The notes: a model not told the origin generated them from the letters alone. DNA of 16,159 bases from Magnaporthiopsis rhizophila (GCA_003049465.1 PYSS01000117.1:4383-20541), one strand, 5' to 3'. Shown: positions 1-9,880, counted from the stretch's first letter. Numbers and translations are program-made.

Positions 1-30
<30 letters not shown>
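1..30. repeat. A homopolymer at the left edge
   Basis: Thirty consecutive A bases open the window and are followed directly by ordinary mixed sequence. Together with the TG microsatellite at the other end, this suggests an assembly break at low-complexity DNA. A poly(A) tail or trimming artefact cannot be excluded. Confidence 0.9.
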
Positions 31-34
<4 letters not shown>

Positions 35-228
35 GTGATAATGAGGGACGAGGATTAAAGTATTATTGTGCCCTATATGCTTTAGAAATAGGCTGACCAC
101 CTACCAAACAAAACCTGACATCTGTGTCTGCAACGTCCCTGTAACGTGGTTTATTACCCCCCAAGCTCTCAACCCCCAAAAACCCACGCCACGCCGCGTA
201 CGCATAGTCGAACCCTGAACGGAATCGG

Positions 229-738
229 TCAACTACAGCCCGCAATCGGCCCCGGATCCATGGCCACATCCATGAGTCTCACAGTCCTCTGCGCGCTCGT
301 CAACGCGGTCAGGTGCGATCTACCCGAGGGGCTATTGTCCATGCTGATCACGAAGTCGTTGAGCTTCCGCTCGGCCGTCGCCTTGTCGGTCCCGTCCAGG
401 TCCGCCAGCTTCTGGGCGCTCCTGTCCATATCGAGCTCGTACCACACAACGCGCGCTTTCCTGCCGTTGACTGTCTCGTAATCCGGCTCGAAGTCCTTGT
501 GCAGCGAGCCCCAGTTGGCACCCTGCTTTCGGTAATTGTGCAGATCCTCTTGCCGGAAGTCCTGCACGTAAACGGCCGCCTCATACGCCCCCTGCCTGGC
601 GCGGTTGAACACTCTGTCGGCTTCCCTGTGTGCTCGGTACAGCGGGTGGTCCTTGTTGTTGAGTTCGATTCTCGGCCGCAGCTCACCCTTTGCGTCCGGC
701 ACGCCTGTCCAAAGGAGATCCGCCGCTTCCTTTCCCCA
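229..738 (-). CDS. Hypothetical protein, 5'-incomplete
   Basis: A minus-strand frame is open from a stop at 739-741 down to a TGA at 229-231, about 169 codons. The composition looks like real protein: charged and helical, with stretches such as HREADRVFNRARQGAYEAA and NGRKARVVWYELDMDRSAQK, and no low complexity. There is no ATG near the 5' end. The first candidate start is a GTG at 700-702, which is not credible in a fungus, and the first in-frame ATG lies deep in the protein. The frame is therefore either a last exon whose upstream exons would lie inside the chitinase region, or a 3' fragment left by a rearrangement. No signal peptide or known domain is recognisable and no function is assigned. 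It lies head to head with the 5'-truncated chitinase, and the two open regions meet at about 740. Confidence 0.4.
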   Translation of the reverse strand, partial: WGKEAADLLWTGVPDAKGELRPRIELNNKDHPLYRAHREADRVFNRARQGAYEAAVYVQDFRQEDLHNYRKQGANWGSLHKDFEPDYETVNGRKARVVWYELDMDRSAQKLADLDGTDKATAERKLNDFVISMDNSPSGRSHLTALTSAQRTVRLMDVAMDPGPIAGCS

Positions 739-742
739 TCAG

Positions 743-3647
743 CAACGCGCAGTGCGGGCCGACGAAGCCCGGCACTAAGAACCCGCTCAAGAAGGAGCTG
801 AAAGAGCTGAACCCTTGTCCCCTCAACGCCTGCTGCAACGTCTGGGGCCAATGCGGCCATACCAAGGACTTTTGCACCGTCAAGAACCTTCCGGATGGCA
901 ACCCTGGTACTTCGGCACTGCAGAATGGCTGCGTCTCGAGCTGCGGCATGGACATAGTCAATATGGACAAGCCGCCCACGTCGGGATTTGGTCGCATCGG
1001 CTACTACGAGTCTTGGAACTTTGGCCGCCCCTGTCTCTGGATGACTGCGGATAACGCAAATACGGTCAGTCTCTATCTTTCTGCCAGCTGACGCGCAGAG
1101 GGGGGGGAAAAAAAAAAAGGAAAGTTGGCTAATTCTCTTCATATCAGGACGGCACTTACACCATCATGCACTGGGCCTTTGCTGAGATCAACAAGAGTGA
1201 CTGGACAGTCAAGATTGTCGACCCGTACAACCAGTGGAAGAAGTTCAAGTCTCTCAGCTGCAAGAAGGTGATATCTTTCGGCGGCTGGGCCTTTTCGAAT
1301 GAACCACTGACCTACGACGACTTGAGGCAAGCAATGAGCGCCGATAACCGCCAGCGATTTGCCGCCAATGTGGCGCAGTTCGTGTACGACGAGGGCCTCG
1401 ACGGGGTAGACTTTGACTGGGAATACCCAGGTGCAAAGGACATTCCAGGCACGCCACCAGGCGCAGACGACGATGGAAGAAACTACGTCTTGTTCCTGTC
1501 GACGATGAGATCGAGCCTGTGGAGGCTCCCCGGTGCCAATCCCAATAACCGATATTCGCTGTCCATCGCAGCTCCAGCCAGCTTCTGGTACCTCAAGAAC
1601 TTCCCGATGAGTTCCATGTCCAAGCTGCTCGATTATGTCGTCTATATGACCTACGATCTGCACGGTAAGCCCCGCTCACACCGGCTAACAGCACTGCAAC
1701 GTTCGGAACCAAGAACTCACACGTGTGCTGTTTACAGGTCAATGGGACACGGGAAATCAGTGGGCTACCGATGGTTGCCCCGCGGGGAATTGCATCCGCA
1801 GCCACGTGAACCTCACCGAAGTCAATGCCGCTTTGGTGATGATTACCAAGGCCGGCGTGAGAACCAACCAGATCTACGTTGGCGAGTCCAGCTACGGGCG
1901 CAGCTTTAAGCTCTCACAGCCTGGCTGCGTCGACCCCATGTGTACATACTTGGGCACCAGGCTGGTATCGCCTGCTGCCAAAGGTCGTTGCACCGAGACG
2001 GGCGGCTATATCTCCAACGCCGAGATCGACGAAATCATCATCTCGGGCCAGGGAAACTCCCACGCCTGGCACGATGGGGCATCCAATTCGGACATGCTCC
2101 TGTACAATGGGGATGAATGGGTGGCCTATATGACGCCCACGACCAAGCAGACCCGGAGACAGCACTGGAAAGATTACAACTTTGCCGGAACGATCGATTG
2201 GGCTGTCGACCTGCAGTCTTTCCGCGACGAAGAGTTCCTGGATCCCGACAATCTGGATGACGGCCTCCAAGAAGAACCACTTTGGCCTGGGCTTAGCGGC
2301 TGTGCCGACCGCTCGTTCGACTCGATCGAAGCCGTGGAGCAGGCCAGCCCTCCCTTCCACTGCGCCCCCGTGTACATGGCCGACGTGCTGGCTCGGACCC
2401 TGTCCAAGTCCATGGACCAGTACCAGAAGCTGATACAGAACGGCTACGACCGCAAGTTCGACACGTACGCCACCGCTGTGGCCGCCGGCGGCAACAAGGC
2501 CATCCGGGAGTTCATGTACAAGAACGGCAACAAGTACTTTGAGTGCACCGTCAGGGAGCCGGTGCCCTGCTGCAAGCAGTGCCATTACTACAACACGCTG
2601 GATGGGGACAGGGCCTGCCGGTACTGCGACGACCGCGTGTGCAACGGCTGGTCTCCCGACTGCCTAAAGGCCAAGGTGCAGCTGTGCAATGGGATCAAGC
2701 AGGAGTACTTCGACGTGGGGCCCAACTGCCCGCCCGACTTCAGCAAGCGCGCAAAGGACGAGCCTCTGGGCGGGTACCAGTCCATCCGCTGGCGCCTGCT
2801 GCCGAGCCGCGCCCGGGACTTTTGGCAGGACTTCACCAAGAGCACGGGCATCACGCAGCAGAACGTGAAGTGGGAAGACAGGGAGTTCCTGCGCACGTGC
2901 AGCGATATGGACTCGGCCGAGATGTGCAGGAACTCCGGCTGGGATCTCAACTTCCCCGTCACCGACGGCTACGACAAGGACGCCATCCCGAACCCCGTCG
3001 ACGTCATCAAGGCCGCGCACGGCAACCTCAAGAACTTTGTCAACGACCTGCCCGAGGCGGCCAAGCGCCTCCGAGAGGGCAGATACACGGCCGACCCGTG
3101 GGACCTGGTCGACGCCGTTTCCCTACCTGTGCTGATGGTCGAGCAGGCCGTCGAGGCGATCCAGAGCATATCCGAAACCGTGGACAAGTGGGAAGACGAA
3201 AAGCGCAAAGGCATCATCCTCGCGTTCCTGTCCGGCATTCTGTTCCTGGTCCCCATCCTCGGCCAGCTCGCGTCCACCGTCGGCGCGCTGGCGACCGTCG
3301 GGCGCATCATCGCGATCCTGGGCGCGGCGGGCCAGCTGGCGCTCGACATCTACGACGTGGTCGACACCGAGGGCAACGACGCCATGGCCATCTTTTCCTT
3401 GGTGCTGACCCCGCTGGCCGTGTTCGACGCGGCGCAGATGGCGAAAGCCGCGAACCGCGCCAGGGGCATGCCCCCCTCGGACCGCGCAAAGATGGGCACC
3501 AAGGTCGAGGACAGGCTGACCTCGATCAAGCGCACTGGGCTGGGCGTGGGCGTGTGCAAGCCAAAGGCCAAGAGGGACGTCACCGTGTTCCCGGACGGGG
3601 CGCTCCCCATGAGCGGGCTCAACGCGAACCCGTTTCAGCAGTTTTAG
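743..3647 (+). CDS. Subgroup C (killer-toxin-like) GH18 chitinase, 5'-incomplete
   Basis: Predicted secreted chitinase hydrolysing beta-1,4-GlcNAc polymers. Visible exons are 743-1064, 1148-1664 and 1738-3647 (TAG stop), about 915 aa. The order is a type-1 chitin-binding (hevein-like) module at residues 3-67 with CPLNACCNVWGQCGHTKDFC; a GH18 barrel starting at GRIGYYESW (about 83), with SFGGW and the complete catalytic DGVDFDWE motif at nt 1400-1423; and a barrel end at GTIDWAVDLQ. A roughly 475-residue C-terminal part follows, with a Cys-rich stretch (nt 2540-2690) and a hydrophobic helical stretch (nt 3214-3360). This layout fits chitinases related to the alpha/beta subunit of yeast killer toxin. 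Those normally also have a signal peptide and LysM modules; none is found upstream, and no in-frame ATG precedes the chitin-binding module. The 5' boundary is taken at a pyrimidine-rich acceptor (CCCATCAG, 741-742); AG at 751-752 is an alternative. The call is firm; whether the gene is functional is not. Confidence 0.88.
1065..1147 (+). other. Chitinase intron (phase 0)
   Basis: Donor GTCAGT and acceptor ATATCAG, 83 nt. Removal joins the end of the first visible exon to the GH18 barrel in frame. GCTGACG and GCTAATT are candidate branch sites. The intron contains G8 and A11 runs. Confidence 0.85.
1665..1737 (+). other. Chitinase intron (phase 1)
   Basis: Donor GTAAGC, branch-like GCTAACA and acceptor TTTACAG, 73 nt. 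Splicing gives YDLHG-QWDTGNQW across the junction, as expected for the barrel. Confidence 0.9.
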
Positions 3648-4213
3648 CTTGGCGTAGATGTGTCTTGTTGGTGGTGATTGGTCCTATATCTTATATGCAC
3701 GATAGCAGCTTCGTGTTCTATTGTACCTAGTCTGGCCGGTTTCGTTTGTATTTGTCGAGCCTAACAGCTTACAAGGGGTGCTCGATCCTCTGGGAAAGCC
3801 TTGCGAATACACCCGCGATGAGCGTGATCCGAAATCGGATGCTGCTGCCTAGGACAAACAATCAACCTTCTAAGCAGCTGTTTGGGATCTAATCGCCCTC
3901 CGATATCTTAAAAAACCAGTCTTTACGTGTTTTTGGTGCTGGAAAAACTTAAAGGAGTCGGGATTAACAGCGCCCGGAAACAAAAGGTTTTTGGCTTTTA
4001 AACACGGACGTTTCTGTTCCCATTTACTCCTAAGCAAACGTCCCCTTGTGATGGCAATTTTTTTTTCCCCAAAACTCGGCCAATAAGTTATAAATAGCTG
4101 GAAATAAACTACTTTGTGACTTGAGAAAGAAAACAAACGCCAGCAGAATAGTTAATCAACTCCGGTTCCGCTCCGGCCATCCATCTCCCAACGAACACGA
4201 CTATACCTAGCAA
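3648..4213. other. Intergenic, convergent 3' ends
   Basis: 566 bp between the convergent stops of the chitinase and the AtuA-DUF4387 gene, so it must hold both 3' UTRs. It is visibly more AT-rich than its neighbours, with A and T runs (for example T9 near 4060). A minus-strand 88-codon frame (3870-4136) has no coding-like features. No RNA gene or mobile element is recognised. Confidence 0.6.
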
Positions 4214-6666
4214 TCACGCCGCTCCCCCGACAGCCACCACCGCCGCCGGGATTTCAATGTCGGCGAGCCCGAGGTGCTCCTGAGACCCGTGGACGTCGTC
4301 CTCCATGAACCCGCCCGCCGCCGCCACCGCCGCCGCTCCACCACTCTTCTTGCGGCGCCGCGGAATTGTCACCTTGAAGGCCGCGGCGGGGTCCCAGAAG
4401 CCCATCCAGACGATGTCGGCCTCGGCCACGCCCAGGGCCGACGCGACCCTCTGCCTGGAGAGGAGCCCCGAGTTCCTGACGCAGACGTAGTCGTCGCGGG
4501 AGGCGAAGATGGCGTCGAGCGTGACCTCGTAAGGGCCGGCGTTTTTGGAACGCAGGACCCGGCACAGGTCGAAGAGCGTCGTCGGTCTTGGCGGCGGCGT
4601 CGTCGTGGCGGCGCCGTTGACGTGCTTTTTGTCGGAAGCGACACCACCAGTTCCGTTGCTGTGGCCTCGGCACTCGGGGTGACTGCGACTGCTGGACTGT
4701 ATGCTGCCATTTGCGGCGTCATGGCCATGTGCTGCCGCCGTGTCGTGGGCGTTGGAATGTTGTGCCACTGCCCGTCGTGGAGGTTTCGGCGGGCCGCTGC
4801 CCCAAATGTCGACTTTTCCGCGGAAAAGAGGTTGCGGCTTTCCCCCTTCTTTGCCGCCCGGGTACGCGTGGTTGCCGTTTCCGTTGTCCAGCAGGGCCAG
4901 GCGCTCCTCCCCGGGCTCAAGGTCCATGAGGTGGTACAGCGAGAACTCGGCACAGGGGCCCGTCTCGATCTCCAGGAGCCCGCCGATGCCGAAGCCGAGG
5001 TTCCCCGACGTCGCTTTCTGTCCGGGATACGGCGCATGCTATTGTTGCAACCACACATTGGCATGTTTAGTCTTTCTGTTTAAAATTATCACGGGCGTGG
5101 GTCCTGTACTTACAACCATGCCAACCCTCGCCTTCGAGATGATACTGTTGGCCAGCTCCTGGGTCGGCGCGAGCGCCTCGGCGATGATAAAAACGGCGCC
5201 TTGGCTGCGGCCGCCACCCGCGAGCGCGCCGGTACCAGCAGCGGCGGCGGCGGCGGCGGCAACTTCCCGTCCGTACACGTGGAAACCGAGATCCCAGCCG
5301 GTCTCGATGACGCGGGCATGTTGTGTGGCGACGTACGCCTTGATGCCCGCCAAAACCTCGTCCAGCATCGATATTAAGACGCCTGCGACAGCAGAAGAAA
5401 GCGGTAGGGGTCGCCAGTTTAGCACAATGCGACGCCCAACAAGAGAGTGCTGAAAGGTAACTTACGATCTTTGATGCTGCCCATGGTAATGGCGCGGTAT
5501 CCCACCACCCGCGCAGCCTCAAGCTTGACCGTGTAGCCGGGTCGCCCACCGCCCCCGCCGCCGGCATCGGGCCGGACAAGGACGGCCCCGTTGACCCTCA
5601 CGGTTTTCGCGTCTTCCTCCGGCAGTTGCCTGTACTCGGCCGCCGCCAGGCGGAGCTCTCCCCCGGGCCCGCGCAGGACGTCGGGTCGTGTGTTTTCGTA
5701 CAGCGGGTGCGCGGCCACCGAGGCAGGGGTGCAGCGGGACCCGGGCGCCACGGGACGGACGTCGAAGACGCCGTCCGGGTAGATGGTGGCTGTGGCGCCG
5801 GGGGACTTGGGGACGGCGCAGAGGCCGCCGCACTCCATGATCTTGCCCATGTGCAGGAAGCCGCCCAGCACGCGGGGGTCCATCTCTTTGTTGTCGTTGC
5901 CGTTGCGGATCCGTAGCTGGTGGATGCACCAGGCGGCGTAGGGGGCCGGGTCGTACGCCCTGCCGCCGACGATGACGTCAAAGTCGGGCTCGGCGGCCAT
6001 GGCGTCGACAAAGGGCTCCGGCCCCATCTGGGCGACGATGCGCGGACTCGCGTCGATGTCGTCTGGTGTCGCGGGCGGCACGCAGGGCCCGCAGCCAACC
6101 AGGCGACCCTGGTCAAGACGGTCCATGACCGTCCTCTTGTCGATGCCAGCGAACAGCGAGATCGTCTTGATGCGATAATCTCTGGGAAAAGGTTTTTAAT
6201 GTCAGACTGGGAAACCTAAAACCACATAGGTAAGTAGGTAGGTAGGTGCTGTCACTCACTCGTTTCCAACCTCGGAGCAGATCTCCTTGATGATCTCGCC
6301 CATCTCCCGAACGTGCTCGTCCGAGCCGTCGCCTCCCGCAGACCCGAATATCAAGGGCACGCCCAACTCGTGGCACAGACGGAGCAGCCTGGACAGGTCC
6401 TGGGCGTAGGCGGCGCGGGGCGACGTCATGGAGCCCAGGGCCAGCTTCTGGGGCCCGCTGTCGGTCGAGCCCGAGTCCAGGATGAGGGCGGTCGGCACGC
6501 CGGTGGACGTGAGGCGCGCGAGCTCGCGCCGCGTCAGGTCCTCGTCGAAGCCGTAGCCCATCATGCCCACGGGCGTGTGGATATGGCAGAGAGGCTGCTG
6601 CTGCTGCTGGGGGGGAGCAGCAGCAGCCGCAGCCTCTCCGGAGACGCCGTCTTTGGCGGTTGTCAT
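4214..6666 (-). CDS. AtuA-like (DUF1446) / DUF4387 fusion protein
   Basis: Four exons, 6260-6666, 5466-6181, 5114-5382 and 4214-5038, give 738 aa. The start is ATG 6664-6666 and the stop TGA 4214-4216. Residues about 26-503 are an acyclic-terpene-utilisation AtuA-like domain, with conserved-looking blocks DSGSTDSGPQKLALG, GSAGGDGSDEHV, VGGRAYDPAPYAAWC, HMGKIMECGG, YTVKLEAARVVGYRAI, HAPYPGQKATSGN and EFSLYHLMD. Residues about 618-691 are DUF4387 (FDLCRVLRSKNAGPYEVTLD through FWDPAAAFKVTIPR). A low-complexity linker of about 110 residues, rich in Gly, His, Ala and Pro, separates them. As I recall, the two domains are often separate neighbouring genes in bacteria; here they form one polypeptide. 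AtuA was named for citronellol/geraniol catabolism, but its reaction and the role of DUF4387 are not settled, so the substrate is unknown. No signal peptide is seen, so it is probably cytosolic. Oddities are Q5 near the N-terminus, an A8 run replacing a short loop (nt 5237-5262), and a Gly/Ala-rich tail. Divergent from the MFS transporter at 7602. Confidence 0.9.
5039..5113 (-). other. AtuA-DUF4387 intron 3 (phase 0)
   Basis: On the minus strand: donor GTAAGT, branch-like ACTAAAC and acceptor AATAG, 75 nt. Splicing joins ARVGMV to HAPYPGQ, a block typical of the family. Confidence 0.85.
5383..5465 (-). other. AtuA-DUF4387 intron 2 (phase 1)
   Basis: On the minus strand: donor GTAAGT, branch-like GCTAAAC and acceptor GTCGCAG, 83 nt. 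Splicing joins GSIKD to RVLISMLDEVLAG in frame. An internal TTTCAG is a less suitable acceptor because its frame does not fit the family. Confidence 0.85.
6182..6259 (-). other. AtuA-DUF4387 intron 1 (phase 2)
   Basis: On the minus strand: donor GTGAGT, branch-like TCTGACA and acceptor TCCCAG, 78 nt. Splicing gives EVGNEDYRIKTISLF. Near its donor the intron carries an imperfect CCTA/TAGG tetranucleotide array (6226-6247). Confidence 0.85.
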
Positions 6667-7026
6667 GCTTCTTGCTTGCTAATAAGTTTAAGAGACTTTT
6701 AATGGATGAGAAGGGACGAATGATGATGGAGGAACAGATAAGAGGATGGCCAGAGTGAAACAGGTTCTGCAACCCGAGCGACAACACCGAGGCCGCCAGA
6801 CACTTATGTAAGTTGTCGTGGGGGCCGGGACGGGCTTCGGCGGCTTTCATTCTGCAACCGTGAATGCCGCCGGGGATGGTGTACCGCTCAGCCGGACCGA
6901 GGGAGTGAGGGGTCGACATGGGGGCATCATCCTGCTCGAGTCGTTAGTCCGAAGACCACTCGGTTATCGAAGTGCGCGGGCTGCTCCTTTGACGACTCAA
7001 GATTGGCCTGATTGTACGCCGAGCGC

Positions 7027-7065
7027 TTGTTTTTTTCTTTTTTTTTTCTTCTTTTTTTTTTTTTT
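7027..7065. repeat. T-rich homopolymer tract
   Basis: Almost uninterrupted T with a few C bases, midway between the two divergent genes. Such tracts often deplete nucleosomes in fungal promoters. That role is inference. Confidence 0.85.
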
Positions 7066-7427
7066 GCTTCCCGCATCGCAAGTCTAGCGTGTGGGATCCG
7101 AGTAGACGGGAGACCATACCGGGGGGGCGACATCTTAGCGGCGGCGGTGCTCCTTCCAAGCGGGCGGTTTTCGTCGTTTCCAGCGAAATCCGCTCGGAAA
7201 CGTGATTGGCCCTGTCCGAGTCCAGCCCCTGTATACCAGGATCTATATCCAACCTCACAGGGGCTGATCATCTAGGCAGACTTTATTCGCATTAGCACGT
7301 CGCACTCTCCATCGGATTCCAATTCTGCATTGTGGAGATGGGGATTCCCGAAGAACTTTGCATCAGTGGCAGGCTCCAATGCTGGCAGTTGGACTGAATG
7401 CCGATAACACGCAGAAAGGTGGTAAAG

Positions 7428-7435
7428 TATATAAG
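7428..7435 (+). promoter_or_regulatory. TATA box of the MFS gene
   Basis: TATATAAG lies 167 bp before the ATG at 7602, in a suitable place for a core promoter with a moderate 5' UTR. The same octamer lies upstream of the secreted repeat gene at 10510. Confidence 0.55.
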
Positions 7436-7601
7436 CGGAGCAATTGGAAGCCGTGGCTGACGGGAAGAATTTTATGGTCAGCATCAACTGTCTGTGTAAA
7501 AGATCACCCACCTTTATCAAACTCGACTCTCCCTTGTAGCAAAGCTGGCTCAATCACCGTTAACCGCCCGGAAGTCTTGGGGCCGGGGCCAAGTCGACAA
7601 C

Positions 7602-9449
7602 ATGTCGCAAACGAACTATGTTGAGCTCACGCCGCAGCACAGCGGAGCTCCTGCTGCCGCCAACATGAAAACCCTCAAAGTCAACACCACCTCAGCAGCC
7701 CCGTCCACGACGTCGGTGGGCCAGACAGGCGCATGGCGACCGGACACCCCGGATTCTTCGCGACGTTCACTCTTCCCGGACCACGAGCAGCAGTCCGCCG
7801 AGCACTTGTCGCTGGAGCAGCCGCTGCCCCTCTTCCAGGCCGTCAGGCGCTTCCCAAAGATGACCATGTACTGCCTGGGCATCACGCTGTCCGTCGTCGG
7901 GTGGGGCTACGACCTGGCCATCGTCGGGGCCATCCCGGCCGTGGACCCGTTCCTGGTGGACTACGGCTCCGTGAACGACGAGAAGCCCGGCGGCGAGCTC
8001 ATCATCCCGGCGTACTGGCTTTCGCTCTGGCTGGCCCTGCCGCCGCTCGCCTCGGCGCTCGGCGCCGTCGTGGCCGGCTGGTTCGGCAACCGGGCCGGCC
8101 GGCGCGCGTGCCTCATGCTCGGGTGCGCCGTCTCGGCCGTCGCCGTCACGGGCATCTTCTCGTCGCACCGGCTGGGCACGCCGCACGCGCGGAGGGCCCT
8201 GTTCACGGCCGCCATCTCGATGCAGGGCTTCTCGGTCGGCATCATCAAGACGGCCTGCATCACGTACGTGTCCGAGAACGCGCCGACGGCGCTGCGGGGC
8301 CCCGCCATGGCGCTCTTCCCGACCTTCAACCTCATCGGGCAGCTGATCGGGCTGGCCGTCATGTTCGTGCTCAACAAGAAGAAGACGGAGAACCAGCGCG
8401 CCTACACCGCCGCCTTCGCGTCGCAGTGGGCCTTCTCCTTCCTGCCTTTTGCGCTGGCGTGGATCACGCCCGAGAGCCCGGCGTACCTGATACGCAGAGG
8501 CGTCATGAAAGACGGCGGTGGCGACGGCGTTATGGATGAGCGCATGGAGAAGAGGGCCCTGGCGTCGTGCACAAGGCTGTTCGCACCGGCAATCGACCCG
8601 CGGGCCGCGCTGCGGAGCATCCGGCATACGGTCGAGAAGGAGGAGAAGCTGACGGCGGCGTCGTCCAGGGACGGCGCCATCGCCATGTACGCCGCGTGCT
8701 TCCGGGGCCCCAACCTGCGCCGCACCATGATCGTGGCCCTGGCCAGCACGACGCCGTCCATCTTCGGGCTCGACCTGCTCTCCAACGCGAGCATCTTCCT
8801 CAAGTCGGTCGGGATGGACTCGAGCACCAGCCTGCTGTTCATGATGATCGGCATCGTCGCCGGCATGGCGGCCAACCTGGGGGGCATCTGGATGGTCTCG
8901 CGCGTGGGGCGGCGCCGGCTGATACTGGTGACGCTGGCCGTCGTCGCCCTGTGCTGGGGTGTCATGGGCGTGGTGGGCATCTGGGGGCCCCGGTCGATCA
9001 AGCCGCCGAGCGATGGTGGTAGCCAGGACAAGCCGGCGGCAGACGCGGTGGCCGCGAGGCTGGCCTGGGCGGCCGCGGCGTGCATGATGGCAGCCATCGT
9101 GGTGGCGGGCCTGGGCTGTTGGCCGGCCAGCTACGCCGTGGTGGGCGAGACGAGCTCGCTGCAGCTGCGGGCGCCCACCCAGGGTGTCGGTGGCGTGGTG
9201 ACACAGGCGGCCTCGACGGCCATGGCGGTGGCGCTGCCGTTCCTCTTCAACCCGGACGCGGCGGCGCTGGGTCTCAAGACGGGCTTCGTCCCCTGCGGCG
9301 TGGCGGCCGTCGGCCTCGTCCTCTTCTGGTTCTTCCTCCCCGAGATGAAGGACCGCACCATGGCGGAGCTGGACGCCATGTTCGAGCTGAGGCTGCCGAC
9401 GAGGGACTTTGGACGCTGGAAGGGGACCGACGAGAGGCGGGAGGAATGA
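7602..9449 (+). CDS. Sugar-porter-family MFS transporter
   Basis: Intronless 615-aa membrane protein (ATG 7602, TGA 9447-9449), predicted to import a sugar or related small molecule by proton symport across the plasma membrane. About 12 hydrophobic segments follow a roughly 85-residue cytosolic N-terminus. Family marks are GWGYDLAIVGAIP in the first membrane segment (about 100-112), GNRAGRR in loop 2-3 (162-168), PESPAYLIRRG after segment 6 (290-300), VGRRRL in loop 8-9, GETSSLQLRAPTQGVGG before segment 11 and LPEMKDRTMAELDAMFE at the C-terminus. The last two blocks resemble the alpha-glucoside/maltose permease branch (EIPS.RLR.KT and PE.KGRT.AELD). The usual PESPRWL has Ala for Arg, and GETSS replaces the usual GEIPS, so the substrate may differ. 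It is divergent from the AtuA-DUF4387 gene, which suggests a joint catabolic role. The family call is strong; the substrate is unknown. Confidence 0.9.
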   Translation: MSQTNYVELTPQHSGAPAAANMKTLKVNTTSAAPSTTSVGQTGAWRPDTPDSSRRSLFPDHEQQSAEHLSLEQPLPLFQAVRRFPKMTMYCLGITLSVVGWGYDLAIVGAIPAVDPFLVDYGSVNDEKPGGELIIPAYWLSLWLALPPLASALGAVVAGWFGNRAGRRACLMLGCAVSAVAVTGIFSSHRLGTPHARRALFTAAISMQGFSVGIIKTACITYVSENAPTALRGPAMALFPTFNLIGQLIGLAVMFVLNKKKTENQRAYTAAFASQWAFSFLPFALAWITPESPAYLIRRGVMKDGGGDGVMDERMEKRALASCTRLFAPAIDPRAALRSIRHTVEKEEKLTAASSRDGAIAMYAACFRGPNLRRTMIVALASTTPSIFGLDLLSNASIFLKSVGMDSSTSLLFMMIGIVAGMAANLGGIWMVSRVGRRRLILVTLAVVALCWGVMGVVGIWGPRSIKPPSDGGSQDKPAADAVAARLAWAAAACMMAAIVVAGLGCWPASYAVVGETSSLQLRAPTQGVGGVVTQAASTAMAVALPFLFNPDAAALGLKTGFVPCGVAAVGLVLFWFFLPEMKDRTMAELDAMFELRLPTRDFGRWKGTDERREE

Positions 9450-9721
9450 CGCGGGAGATGATGTTCTATGCGATGGGATGCCTTCTTTTTCTTGTTTTTA
9501 TTTTCACTTCTTTGCCGCACATCATTAATCAACACAGATGGACCTTCTGCCCAAAGAAAGCTGCTTGGGCACACCGATACAAGAAACATTTCGGGGGCGC
9601 GTGTCTCGAAGACGCAATGTCGACGGAGGCCATAATAACTAAAGAGGGGCACCGCACCACTACCATATTTTCGTGGGACGCCATGTTAGGCCGTATGCCA
9701 AGGAGAGGGCGCCAAAAAGGA

Positions 9722-9880
9722 CTAGACAGTCTTGATGGTGTAGCCGGACAGTTCGTCGTAAGGACTTGGACGGAATGTTAGGGCCACAGTTGGAAGCCGT
9801 TGTTTTTCGAGATCGCCTGACCGCGCAGAATACGGTGTACGTACGGCTACATGTTGCCGGACCAGCGTGCGGCCGGCTAC
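9722..9880 (-). pseudogene. Possible C-terminal gene relic
   Basis: A minus-strand frame of 52 sense codons is open from the stop at 9881-9883 to TAG at 9722-9724. Its end, TFRPSPYDELSGYTIKTV followed by the stop, reads like the tail of a real enzyme rather than random sequence. It has no ATG, splice acceptor or upstream coding partner that I can see. It may be the 3' remnant of a deleted gene. The family was not recognised and chance is a real alternative. Confidence 0.2.

Larger units (their letters stand above)
6667..7601. promoter_or_regulatory. Divergent promoter region
   Basis: 935 bp lie between the start codons of the minus-strand AtuA-DUF4387 gene and the plus-strand MFS gene, so both promoters and 5' UTRs must be here. 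ATTGG (inverted CCAAT) occurs in GATTGGCC near 7002 and GTGATTGGCC near 7204. A T-rich tract sits in the middle and a TATA box on the transporter side. No convincing gene or uORF is seen. Confidence 0.6.

Noticed and set aside
146..801. Plus-strand open frames covering 146-481 and 313-801 as possible chitinase 5' exons
   Set aside because: They lie opposite the minus-strand hypothetical frame, show no LysM or signal-peptide character, and look like its shadow.
2543..3730. Long second plus-strand frame over the chitinase 3' half
   Set aside because: Its composition is Arg/Gly/His/Pro-rich shadow of GC-rich coding sequence; the chitinase frame is well supported.
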